A DNA stretch of 64,000 nt, taken from NCBI GenBank assembly GCA_022824315.1, contig JAJEAC010000188.1, forward strand, positions 1-64,000, in the 5' to 3' direction. The notes under the pieces were generated by a model that was given only the letters and a program-made list of their open reading frames with translations, was not told the origin of the DNA and did no database searches. Positions 37,054 to 45,671 of the stretch are shown piece by piece. The number at the start of each line of letters is the position of its first letter. Position 1 is the first letter of the stretch. Source of the stretch: Silicimonas sp. (GTDB taxonomy: Bacteria; Pseudomonadota; Alphaproteobacteria; Rhodobacterales; Rhodobacteraceae). Made by a program: the position numbers and the translations under genes.

Positions 37054-38757
37054 TCAGAAGGCCTCCCCTTTGCGTGCGGCCTCCTCGACCTCCCGAATGT
37101 CCTCAGGCGAAAGGCCGTAGTCATGGGCGGCCGTCTCGGCGGAAATGTACCCTCGCGCAAGATCGCGCTTCACGAGCGCCGGATCCCTGTCCGCAGGGTC
37201 GCCGTATCCACCGCCTCCCGGGAAGGCCAGCATCACCTTGCGTCCATTCGGAACGAACTGCTTTCCCTTGCCGCGCATCGGAGTGCCGTCGTCACGCGCA
37301 ATCGTCGTCGGTGCGCCGGGATGACCTCCGTTGCGGCCGCGTGCCGGATGATGGATCCGATCGAACATGGCTTGAAAGTCGAACTCGTGGCCCTTCGTCG
37401 CGCCGATTTCCATGTACTGGCCAAGGCCCCCTCGCTGCCGGCCGGCCCCACCGGAATCGGGGCGAAGCTCCTTCCGCCAGATAATCACGGGTCCGGTGTG
37501 CTCGGTCGCCTCGACGGGCATGGTCATGACGCCGGACGGAAAGGCGGTGGCATTCAACCCATCATGTTCGGGGCGCGCTCCTGAACCGCCGGAATTGAAT
37601 GTCAGCACCTCACCTCGCCGGGCAGTGCCCGAGGCAGGTGCGTCAGGGCTGGGCCTGAGCGAAAGCTGGAAATTGCAAAGGCATCCGGCTCCTTCGGCGG
37701 GAACGACGCCGGGCAGGATCCTGTCGAGGGCGCCATAGACGGCGTCCGGGACGAAGTGCCCGATGATGTGCCGCAGCGCGACGGGGGCTGGATGCACGGC
37801 GTTCACGATCGTGCCTTCCGGAGCCATCACCTCGAATGGCTCAAGCGATGCATGGTTGTTCGGGATGTCTGGCGCAATGGCGCACTTGAGCGCATAGCAG
37901 GCATAGGCCTTTGCATAGACGAACGGACAGTTGATGCCCCTCTTGTCGATGCCGCTCGTGCCCTCGAAGTCGACCAGGATCCGGTCGTTCTTGACAGACA
38001 GCCTGACCGCGAGGGTGATCGGGGTATCGAAGCCATCCACCGTCATCGAGCCGCTGGCCTCCTTTCGGGGCAGCGCGGCAATCCTCTCGACGGTCGCGCG
38101 GCGGGAGTTCTCGAGAATGAAGCCTGCAATGCCTTCGAGGGTCTTGAGCCGGAACTCGTTCATCATGTCCGAGAGGCGACGATGCCCGATCTCGTTGCAA
38201 GTGGCGAGCGCATACATGTCACCGATCAGCTGATCCGGTTCACGCACGTTGCCACGCACGATGCGCAGCAGGGTTTCATCCACCTCACCGCGTTCCGCAA
38301 ATTTCATGATCGGGATGTACAGGCCTTCCTCGAAGACGCTGTGGGCATCAGCACCGAAGCCCCGCCCTCCGATGTCTACGATATGGGCCGTGCAGGCAAG
38401 GAAGCCCACGAGCACGCCGTCGTGAAAGGACGGTGTCACCATGGTGATGTCATGCAGATGCCCGGTGCCCTCCCAAGGATCGTTGGTGATGTAGATGTCG
38501 CCCTCGAAAATGCCCTGCCGCCCGATCCTGCGAATGAAATGCGCCACCGCGTCCGCCATGGCGTTCACATGGCCAGGTGTCCCGGTCACGGCCTGGGCCA
38601 GCATCCGGCCCTGCGCGTCATAGACGCCCGCCGACAGATCGCCGGCCTCACGGACGCTTGTGGAAAAGGCCGTGCGCACCAAGGCCTGCGCCTGTTCCTC
38701 GACAACGGAAATCAGGCGGTTCCACATCACTTGGAAGGACACGTTCGAGGGTTTCAT
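37054..38757 (-). CDS. hyuB: Hydantoinase B / oxoprolinase family subunit
   Basis: The 567-residue protein contains LVRTAFSTSVREAGDLSAGV, GDIYITNDPWEGTGHLHDIT, GRGFGADAHSVFEEGLYIPI and DFEGTSGIDKRGINCPFVYA, the HyuB signature. With HyuA it forms ATP-dependent hydrolases of hydantoins, 5-oxoproline or related cyclic amides; acetone carboxylase and acetophenone carboxylase subunits are relatives. The late GGGGYGDPADRDPALVKRDL is typical. It lies three bases after hyuA and directly before the FAD oxidoreductase gene. Confidence 0.94.
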   Translation of the reverse strand: MKPSNVSFQVMWNRLISVVEEQAQALVRTAFSTSVREAGDLSAGVYDAQGRMLAQAVTGTPGHVNAMADAVAHFIRRIGRQGIFEGDIYITNDPWEGTGHLHDITMVTPSFHDGVLVGFLACTAHIVDIGGRGFGADAHSVFEEGLYIPIMKFAERGEVDETLLRIVRGNVREPDQLIGDMYALATCNEIGHRRLSDMMNEFRLKTLEGIAGFILENSRRATVERIAALPRKEASGSMTVDGFDTPITLAVRLSVKNDRILVDFEGTSGIDKRGINCPFVYAKAYACYALKCAIAPDIPNNHASLEPFEVMAPEGTIVNAVHPAPVALRHIIGHFVPDAVYGALDRILPGVVPAEGAGCLCNFQLSLRPSPDAPASGTARRGEVLTFNSGGSGARPEHDGLNATAFPSGVMTMPVEATEHTGPVIIWRKELRPDSGGAGRQRGGLGQYMEIGATKGHEFDFQAMFDRIHHPARGRNGGHPGAPTTIARDDGTPMRGKGKQFVPNGRKVMLAFPGGGGYGDPADRDPALVKRDLARGYISAETAAHDYGLSPEDIREVEEAARKGEAF

Positions 38758-38760
38758 GAA

Positions 38761-40839
38761 CTACCCTTTCACCTGGATGTCGATGCAGCCGTCGGGCCGG
38801 CAAATCGCCTTGCTGCCAGCCGGCAAGATGATCGTCGTCTCGCCCTCGGTGACGGCCGCGGGTCCGACGACGTGCTCTCCGGGCAACATGGAACTCCTGT
38901 CGACCGTGACGGCGTCCTGATGCCGGCCACTCGCAGGATCGACAATGCGCCGCCTTCCGGACTCCCTCGCCTTGCTTCCGGCCGGCATCACGCTCACCGG
39001 CTCCACAGCTTCCGCAGGCGTCGACGCCTTGACGGACCAGACCGTGATCTCCACGTCCAGGCCCGCAACCGGGCGTCCGAAGAGTCTCGTGTAGTCCTGC
39101 TCGAACCGTTTCAGGAATGTCGCCGCAACCGGCTCTCTTGCCTGCTCCAGGGACAGCTGGATCGGGATCTCCCAACCCTGCCCTGAGTATCGCATGTAGA
39201 CCTTGAACTCGGAGATGATCTCGCTCGTTGCATCGCAGGTCCGGACGAAGCCGGTCGCGTCCTTCTCCAGTTCGGCAAACAGGTTCTTTCCCCGTGTCGG
39301 ATCGAAATCCGAGAGCCTCATGTAAATCGAACGGTTGGCCTCGAAACTGAACGGCGCGCGCAGGAACCCGATCGCCGAGCCGACGCTTGCGGCAGGCGGC
39401 ACGATCAACCGCTCTATGCCCAGTTTCCCGGCTACCCGTCCGGCATGCAGTGGTGCGGCACCTCCAAACGCGATCATCGTGTACTCGCCGAGGTCTTCGC
39501 CGTTCTCCACGGCATGGACACGCGCCGCGTTCGCCATGCTTTCGTCTACGACCTCCGACACGCAGAGGGCCGCCTCGTCCAGCACCATGTCAAGCGCGTC
39601 GCCCACATGAGTGGCGAGCGCCCTTTCCGAAAGGCCGGGCTGAAGCTTGATTGATCCGCCGGCAAAGTTGTCCGGATCGATCCTGCCCAGCACCAGGTCC
39701 GCGTCCGTCACGCCGGGATGCTCGCCGCCGCGGCCGTAGCAGGCCGGACCAGGCTCCGAGCCAGCGCTTTCCGGGCCGACCCGGATCTGACGCATTGCAT
39801 CCACTCGGGCGAGGCTGCCGCCTCCGGCCCCGATCTCAACCATGTCGATCACGGGGATCGAGATCGGCATGCCCGAGCCCTTCTTGAACCGGTAGGTTCG
39901 GGCCACCTCGAAGACCCGAGATGTCCGCGGGGTCTGGTCCTTGATGAGACATATCTTTGCGGTTGTCCCACCCATGTCGTAGCTCAGCACTTTCCCGATT
40001 CCCAGACGTGCAGCGACATGCGAAGCATAGACCGCACCGCCAGCCGGACCGGATTCGACCAGGCGGACAGGAAACTCGGCGGCGCTCTCCAGCGAGATGA
40101 TCCCGCCGCCGGAGTGCATCAGGAAGATATCGCAGTCCGCACCCTCCGCCCGCAGGCGGCCTTCGAGACGGCTGAGATAGGAATTCATCAGCGGCTTGAT
40201 GTAGGCATTGGCCAGAACCGTGTTGAAACGCTCGTATTCGCGCATCTGCGGGCTGACCTCTGACGAGAGCGACACCATGGCATCCGGCATCCGTTCGGCC
40301 AGAACCTCTCGCACCAACACCTCATGCGCATTGTTGACATAGGAGTGGATGAATCCGACGGCGACGCTCTCGACGCCAGCCTCGGCGATCCGGTCAACCG
40401 CGGCCTCGACTTCGCTCCGGTCCAGGGGGACCAGCACATCGCCGCCCGCACTCACCCGTTCGCGAACGGTGAATCTCATCTGCCGCGGCGCAAGGGGCTC
40501 GGGCAGGTTCAGGTTCAGGTCATATTGCTCGAACCGGGATTCGGTGCGCATTTCGATGACGTCACGAAATCCCTCGGTCGTGATCAGCGCCGACTTTGCG
40601 CCCCTGCGCTCGATAAGGGCATTGGTCGCCAACGTCGTGCCATGAATGATCTGCCCGATGTCGCCGGGGCGAATCCCCGCCTTGCCGCATGCCTGGAGCA
40701 TTCCGTCGACGATTGCGTCCTCAGGAGCCCCATGGGTGGTAAGAACCTTGGCCAGGAACTGCTCGTCATCGCGCTCCAGCACGATGTCGGTAAAGGTCCC
40801 GCCGATATCAACGCCGAGTCGGATGGAGCCAGGAGTCAC
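38761..40839 (-). CDS. hyuA: Hydantoinase A / oxoprolinase family subunit
   Basis: A 692-residue protein from a GTG start (MTPGSIRLGVDIGGTFTDIV); the frame runs further upstream without similarity. The actin-like ATPase motifs are GVDIGGTFTDIVLE, IIHGTTLATNALIERRGAKS, FLMHSGGGIISLESAAEFPV, VESGPAGGAVYASHVAARLG and LSYDMGGTTAKICLI. GAGGGSLARVDAMRQIRVGP and GSEPGPACYGRGGEHPGVTD are further family marks. It supplies the ATP-driven step for the HyuB partner. It is the first gene of the five-gene minus-strand operon and is divergent from bolA. Confidence 0.94.
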   Translation of the reverse strand: MTPGSIRLGVDIGGTFTDIVLERDDEQFLAKVLTTHGAPEDAIVDGMLQACGKAGIRPGDIGQIIHGTTLATNALIERRGAKSALITTEGFRDVIEMRTESRFEQYDLNLNLPEPLAPRQMRFTVRERVSAGGDVLVPLDRSEVEAAVDRIAEAGVESVAVGFIHSYVNNAHEVLVREVLAERMPDAMVSLSSEVSPQMREYERFNTVLANAYIKPLMNSYLSRLEGRLRAEGADCDIFLMHSGGGIISLESAAEFPVRLVESGPAGGAVYASHVAARLGIGKVLSYDMGGTTAKICLIKDQTPRTSRVFEVARTYRFKKGSGMPISIPVIDMVEIGAGGGSLARVDAMRQIRVGPESAGSEPGPACYGRGGEHPGVTDADLVLGRIDPDNFAGGSIKLQPGLSERALATHVGDALDMVLDEAALCVSEVVDESMANAARVHAVENGEDLGEYTMIAFGGAAPLHAGRVAGKLGIERLIVPPAASVGSAIGFLRAPFSFEANRSIYMRLSDFDPTRGKNLFAELEKDATGFVRTCDATSEIISEFKVYMRYSGQGWEIPIQLSLEQAREPVAATFLKRFEQDYTRLFGRPVAGLDVEITVWSVKASTPAEAVEPVSVMPAGSKARESGRRRIVDPASGRHQDAVTVDRSSMLPGEHVVGPAAVTEGETTIILPAGSKAICRPDGCIDIQVKG

Positions 40840-41125
40840 GTGGTCAGTCCCCGCAGAAATTCGGAAAGTCTCCGGAATCACGTGCGTATGTCTCAAGCGA
40901 GCGAAGAAAAAACGCAAACGCAATCTTGAACCGATGGCGCGCCTCCATCGAACCCTCGACGAACTCGTTCGTCCGAACGTTAAGCCAACTGGCCTGGGGC
41001 GGGCCCCCGCTTCCCGGATGCCGGTCTTGGCGAACGGAGAGTTCACAAGCCTGATTGAAACGCGCAGCTTGCAGGGCCTGCTCTTGCACCCTAGATTCGC
41101 AACAGACATTGTGAAGGAACGACCC

Positions 41126-41362
41126 ATGCCGATGCAGCCTCACGAAATCGAAGCGCTCCTGCGAGAGCGCTTCCCGAACGCCACCATACAGATCGGTGGC
41201 GATGACGGCGTCCACATGTCGGCGATGGTGATCGACGAGAGCTTTCGGGGAATGAATCGCGTTGAGCAGCAACGCGCGGTCTATGCGGCGCTGAAGGGCC
41301 GGATGGACGGGCCGGACGGCGAGTTGCACGCGCTGGCACTGACCACCAGGGCCCCGGAATAG
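41126..41362 (+). CDS. BolA-family protein
   Basis: The 78-residue protein begins MPMQPHEIEALLRERFPNAT and has DDGVHMSAMVIDESFRGMNR and VEQQRAVYAALKGRM, the BolA fold. GAAGGA lies eight bases before the ATG. It is followed 105 bases later by the CGFS glutaredoxin gene. BolA2-like proteins pair with CGFS glutaredoxins through a bridging [2Fe-2S] cluster and act in iron-sulfur delivery or iron sensing, so the two neighbours very likely work together. Confidence 0.93.
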   Translation: MPMQPHEIEALLRERFPNATIQIGGDDGVHMSAMVIDESFRGMNRVEQQRAVYAALKGRMDGPDGELHALALTTRAPE

Positions 41363-41467
41363 CCGCCCTCGGGGGCGGTCATCCCGAAAGACGCCTCGTA
41401 CGCTTTGCAATTCGGGTCACCGCGGACTATCTGTCAGATACATGGCCGCGATCGCAGAGAGACAGAC

Positions 41468-41830
41468 ATGACCGCGCAGGAACAGATCAAGGATACCGTC
41501 GACGCCAATGACGTGGTGCTCTTCATGAAGGGCACCAAGGTGATGCCGCAATGCGGGTTTTCGAGCCGCGTGGCCGGCGTGCTGAATTTCATGGGCGTCG
41601 AGTTCAGGGACGTGAACGTCCTCGCCGACGAAAAGATTCGGCAGGGCATCAAGGATTACTCCGACTGGCCGACGATTCCGCAGCTTTACGTCAAGGGCGA
41701 GTTCGTCGGCGGCTGCGACATTGTCACCGAGATGACCCTTTCGGGCGAACTGGACCAGCTCTTCGACGACAAGGGCGTCGCCTACGACAAGGACGCGGCC
41801 GACAAGATCCGGGAGCACAACAGCGAGTAG
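41468..41830 (+). CDS. grxD: Monothiol glutaredoxin, CGFS type (Grx4)
   Basis: The 120-residue protein starts MTAQEQIKDTVDANDVVLFM. KGTKVMPQCGFSSRVAGVLN holds the CGFS cluster-binding site, and SDWPTIPQLYVKGEFVGGCD gives the cis-Pro and glutathione-binding residues. Grx4 proteins carry a glutathione-ligated [2Fe-2S] cluster and hand it to apoproteins. Its pairing with the BolA gene just upstream is the widespread Grx4-BolA arrangement. Confidence 0.96.
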   Translation: MTAQEQIKDTVDANDVVLFMKGTKVMPQCGFSSRVAGVLNFMGVEFRDVNVLADEKIRQGIKDYSDWPTIPQLYVKGEFVGGCDIVTEMTLSGELDQLFDDKGVAYDKDAADKIREHNSE

Positions 41831-42062
41831 CCTGCGGCACTTCTTCCTGGCAACGACATTGGCTTGCAAGGCCGGCATTCGCTGCCGCCGCTACGGGTCG
41901 GGCCGTCACCAGGTCGCGCAGGGCAATGCAGTCCGTTGAATTGCCGGGTTCATGGGAGCGCGCCAGACAAGGCCGAATTTCCCGTCGCGCCGCAACAAGA
42001 TCCCTGTTGCCAATCCCATGCGCGTGCTCTTTGGTCTATCCGCTGGCCAGACAGGATTGCTC

Positions 42063-43703
42063 ATGCGGATCAAAAACCTGACCACAGCCGCCGCACTGCT
42101 GACAGCGACAGCGCTGGACGCAGGGGCCGAGACGTTGCGCTGGGCGCGGGCGGGTGACTCCCATTATCCCGCCGCATGCAAATGCGTGTTCCCCGTTGCG
42201 CTGGGCGCGGGCGGGTGACTCGCTGACGCTCGACCCCACGCACAGAACGAAGGCCCGACGTCCGCGCTGGCGCACCAGATCATGGAGCCCTTTGTCCTCC
42301 GGGACATGACCGGCAGGATCGTTCCTGCGCTGGCGACCGTATGGAGACCGTCCGAAAGCGATCCGAACGTCTGGGTCTTCAAGCTGCGCGAAGGAGTGAC
42401 CTTCCACGACGGCGCGGAGTTCGACAGCGAGGACGCGGTCTTCTCGTTCAACCGCGCCATGACCCCGGAGAGCGACTTCAAGACGCTTCTCGCGTCGGTC
42501 AAGGAGGTGCGCGCGCCCGAAAAATACGTGTTCGAGATCGTCACCGAAAGACCGAACCCGATCATGCCGGCCAACCTCACGAACATCTTCATCCTCGACA
42601 AGGGCTGGGCCGAGGCGAGCAACGCGGAGAAGGTGCAGGACTACGGGGGCGGCGAGACCACCCATGCCGCCAGGAACGCCAACGGAACGGGCCCCTACAA
42701 GCTCGTCAGCCGCGAGCCCGACACCAGGACGGTGCTCACGATCAACGAGGACTACTGGGGCGAGGACGAATTCCCGATGGAGGTGACGGACATCGTCTAC
42801 ACCCCGATCATGAACGGCGCCACCCGTGTCGCCGCGCTGCTGTCGGGCGAGGTGGACTTCATCCAGGATGTTCCGGTTCAGGACATCGCGCGCGTCTCGG
42901 GCAGCGACGGTCTTGACGTGCGCACCGCCCTGCAGAACCGCGTGATCTTCTTCGGAATGAATGTCGGCGATGACGACCTGGTCACGGACGATGTCGACGG
43001 AAGGAACCCCTTTGGCGACGTCCGCGTCCGGCAGGCAATCAACATCGCGATCAACCGGGACGCCATCAAGAAGATCGTGATGCGCGACCAGTCCCAGCCC
43101 ACAGGTGTCATCATGCCACCCTTCGTCAACGGCTGGACGGAAGCGCTCAACCAGGCGCCGAACGCTGACATCGAGACCGCGAAGTCACTCATGGCCGAGG
43201 CCGGCTACGGCAACGGGTTCTCGATCCGGCTCAACTGCCCGAACGATCGCTACGTCAACGACGAATCCATCTGTCGGGCGGCGGTCGGGATGCTGGCGCA
43301 GATCGGGATCGCGGTGACCATGGAAGCGCTGCCAAAGGCTCAGCACTTCCCGCTGATCAACAACCTGAAGACCGACTTCTACCTGCTCGGCTGGGGCGTG
43401 CAGACCTACGACTCGGAGCACATCTTCAACTTTCTGGTTCATTCGCGCGACGAAAAGTACGGTTCGTGGAACGGCACGCGCTTCAGCGACGCGGATCTCG
43501 ATGCAAAGATCGAAGCACTGGCCACCGAGATCGATCTGGCCGAGCGCGATCGCATGATCGCCGAGATATGGCGGGCGGTCCAGGACGAGCGGATCTACAT
43601 CCCGATCCACCACCAGGTGCTGAACTGGGGCATGAAATCGAACATCCGGACCATCGTGGCGGCCGACGACACGGCCAAGTTCAAGTATTTCAGCTTCGAC
43701 TGA
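42063..43703 (+). pseudogene. Peptide ABC transporter binding protein, copy 1 (disrupted near N-terminus)
   Basis: The signal-peptide part MRIKNLTTAAALLTATALDA and the long body share one frame and match copy 2 (43839-45419) closely through NWGMKSNIRTIVAADDTAKF. Between them lies an inserted partial duplication (offset 61 bases) and, further on, a one-base deletion relative to copy 2, which restores the frame; but the out-of-frame stretch between contains TGA at 42216-42218. The protein therefore stops after 51 residues unless read through. The body could be translated from a later start but without a signal peptide. It is the first gene of the decaying operon. Confidence 0.82.
42133..42221. 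repeat. Direct repeat, 28 bases twice, inside binding-protein copy 1
   Basis: A 28-base block starting CGTTGCGCTGGGCGCGGG occurs at 42133-42160 and again at 42194-42221, with 33 bases between (offset 61). The intact paralogue has it once. The spacer is not found in copy 2, so the event was not a simple tandem duplication. Confidence 0.85.
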
Positions 43704-43838
43704 CGCCGAGACGACCCCAAGGACGGCACGGACACCGCCTTCCGCCCCTTGACGCCGCCCGCCGCGGGCCGCAATGCCTGACTGCAAAATCCATGCACAC
43801 GGCCAATACTTCAGCCTGGCAAACTGGGAGGACAGATC

Positions 43839-45419
43839 ATGCAGACCAAATACCTGACTGTTGCGGCGGCATTGCTGGCGGCTACATCGCTGGGAGCGAG
43901 CGCCGAAACGTTGCGCTGGGCGCGGGCGGGCGATTCGCTGACGCTCGACCCGCACGCGCAGAACGAAGGCCCGACCTCCGCGCTGGCGCACCAGATCATG
44001 GAGCCGCTGGTCATGCGGGACATGACAGGCGCGATCGTGCCGGCTCTGGCGACCAAATGGGGCCCGTCCGAAAGCGATCCGAATGTCTGGGTCTTCACGC
44101 TGCGCGATGGCGTGAGATTCCATGACGGTGCGGAGTTTGACAGCGAGGACGCGGTCTTTTCGTTCAACCGCGCCATGACTCCGGACAGCGACTACAAGGA
44201 GCTTCTCGCCTCGGTCAAGGAGGTGCGCGCACCCAGCAGTCACGTGTTCGAGATCGTGACCGACGGGCCGAACCCGATCATGCCATCCAACCTCACAAAC
44301 CTGTTCATCATCGACAAGGGCTGGGCGGAGGCGAACAACGCGGTGAAGGTGCAGGACTACGAGGGCGGCGAAGACACCTACGCAGCCAAGAACGCCAACG
44401 GCACCGGTCCCTACAAGCTTGCGAGCCGCGAGCCCGACACCAAGACAGTGCTCACGATCAACGAGGACTACTGGGGCAAGGGCGAATTCCCGATGGAGGT
44501 AACGGACATCGTCTACACGCCGATCCAGAACGCCGCGACCCGAGTCGCGGCGCTCCTCTCCGGCGAGGTGGACTTCATCCAGGACGTGCCGGTGCAAGAC
44601 TTGTCGCGCGTTGCCAGCAGCGATGGGCTGGACGTGCGAACCGCGCCGCAAAACCGCGTGATCTTCTTCGGAATGAATGTCGGCGATGACGACCTGGCCA
44701 CGGACAATGTCGACGGAAAGAACCCGTTCGCAGACATCCGGGTGCGACGGGCAATGAACATCGCGATCAACCGCGATGCCATAATGAAGGTCGTGATGCG
44801 TGAGCAGTCTCAGCCGGCAGGAGTCATCATGCCGCCCTTCGTCAACGGCTGGACCGGCGCGCTGGACCAGGTTCCGGACCACGACATCGACGCCGCAAAG
44901 GCGCTCATGGCCGAGGCCGGCTACGGAGACGGTTTCTCGATCCGGCTCAACTGCCCGAACGACCGATACATCAACGACGAGGCCATCTGCCAGGCGGCGG
45001 TCGGGATGCTGGCGCAGATCGGTGTCACGGTCACCCTGGAGGCCTTGCCCAAGGCACAGCACTTCCCGCTGATCAACAAGCTGGAAACCGACTTCTACAT
45101 GCTCGGCTGGGGCGTCCCGACCTACGATTCCGAATATATCTTCAACTTCCTCGTCCATTCGCGGGACGAAAAGTACGGATCGTGGAACGGCACGCGCTTC
45201 GGTGACGCCGGACTCGACGCCAAGATCGAAGCGCTCGCTTCGGAGACGGACCTGCCGAAGCGCAACAGCATGATCGCCGAGATCTGGCAGACGGTTCAGG
45301 ACGCGCAGATCTACGTGCCGATCCACCACCAGGTGCTGAACTGGGGCATGAGATCCGACATCCAGACCATCGTCGCGCCGGACGACGCGGCCAAGTTCAA
45401 GTATTTCCGCTTCAACTGA
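43839..45419 (+). CDS. Peptide ABC transporter substrate-binding protein, copy 2 (family 5)
   Basis: The intact 526-residue paralogue of copy 1. GGGAGGACAGATC precedes the ATG and a signal peptide MQTKYLTVAAALLAATSLGA ends near ASAET. The mature part has LRWARAGDSLTLDPHAQNEG, VPALATKWGPSESDPNVWVF, VRFHDGAEFDSEDAVFSFNR and RVRRAMNIAINRDAIMKVVM, the dipeptide/oligopeptide-binding (DppA/family 5) layout. It feeds dipeptides or similar cations to an inner-membrane complex. Since the downstream permeases and ATPase are broken, it may now bind without transport, unless another complex accepts it. Confidence 0.9.
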   Translation: MQTKYLTVAAALLAATSLGASAETLRWARAGDSLTLDPHAQNEGPTSALAHQIMEPLVMRDMTGAIVPALATKWGPSESDPNVWVFTLRDGVRFHDGAEFDSEDAVFSFNRAMTPDSDYKELLASVKEVRAPSSHVFEIVTDGPNPIMPSNLTNLFIIDKGWAEANNAVKVQDYEGGEDTYAAKNANGTGPYKLASREPDTKTVLTINEDYWGKGEFPMEVTDIVYTPIQNAATRVAALLSGEVDFIQDVPVQDLSRVASSDGLDVRTAPQNRVIFFGMNVGDDDLATDNVDGKNPFADIRVRRAMNIAINRDAIMKVVMREQSQPAGVIMPPFVNGWTGALDQVPDHDIDAAKALMAEAGYGDGFSIRLNCPNDRYINDEAICQAAVGMLAQIGVTVTLEALPKAQHFPLINKLETDFYMLGWGVPTYDSEYIFNFLVHSRDEKYGSWNGTRFGDAGLDAKIEALASETDLPKRNSMIAEIWQTVQDAQIYVPIHHQVLNWGMRSDIQTIVAPDDAAKFKYFRFN

Positions 45420-45671
45420 AGCGGCTACAGCCCGGAGGGCGGCGCACGGGCCGCCTTCCGGCCCCCGAACTGCCATGCACCGCAGGGCGCCGTGTCCATC
45501 CATCGACCTTTCCTGCGCCGTTCCGGCCCGGCACCACGAGTTTCGGGATCCATCACCCTCGTCATTGCGAACCTAGTCGGCAACCGTGCACCGCGGAATG
45601 CGGAGCGACCACGCCTTGCCATCCGCGACAAAACTGCCAGAGTGGCGCCTGCTGACACAAAGGCGGATTCA

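Noticed and set aside
36163-39186. Long plus-strand frames opposite the FAD and hyu genes (473 and 476 codons)
   Set aside because: They are antisense to well-recognised genes with matching operon spacing and carry no domain.
43185-45503. A 772-codon minus-strand frame opposite the binding-protein genes
   Set aside because: It is antisense to two recognised genes, and its internal near-repeats merely mirror the duplicated binding-protein genes.
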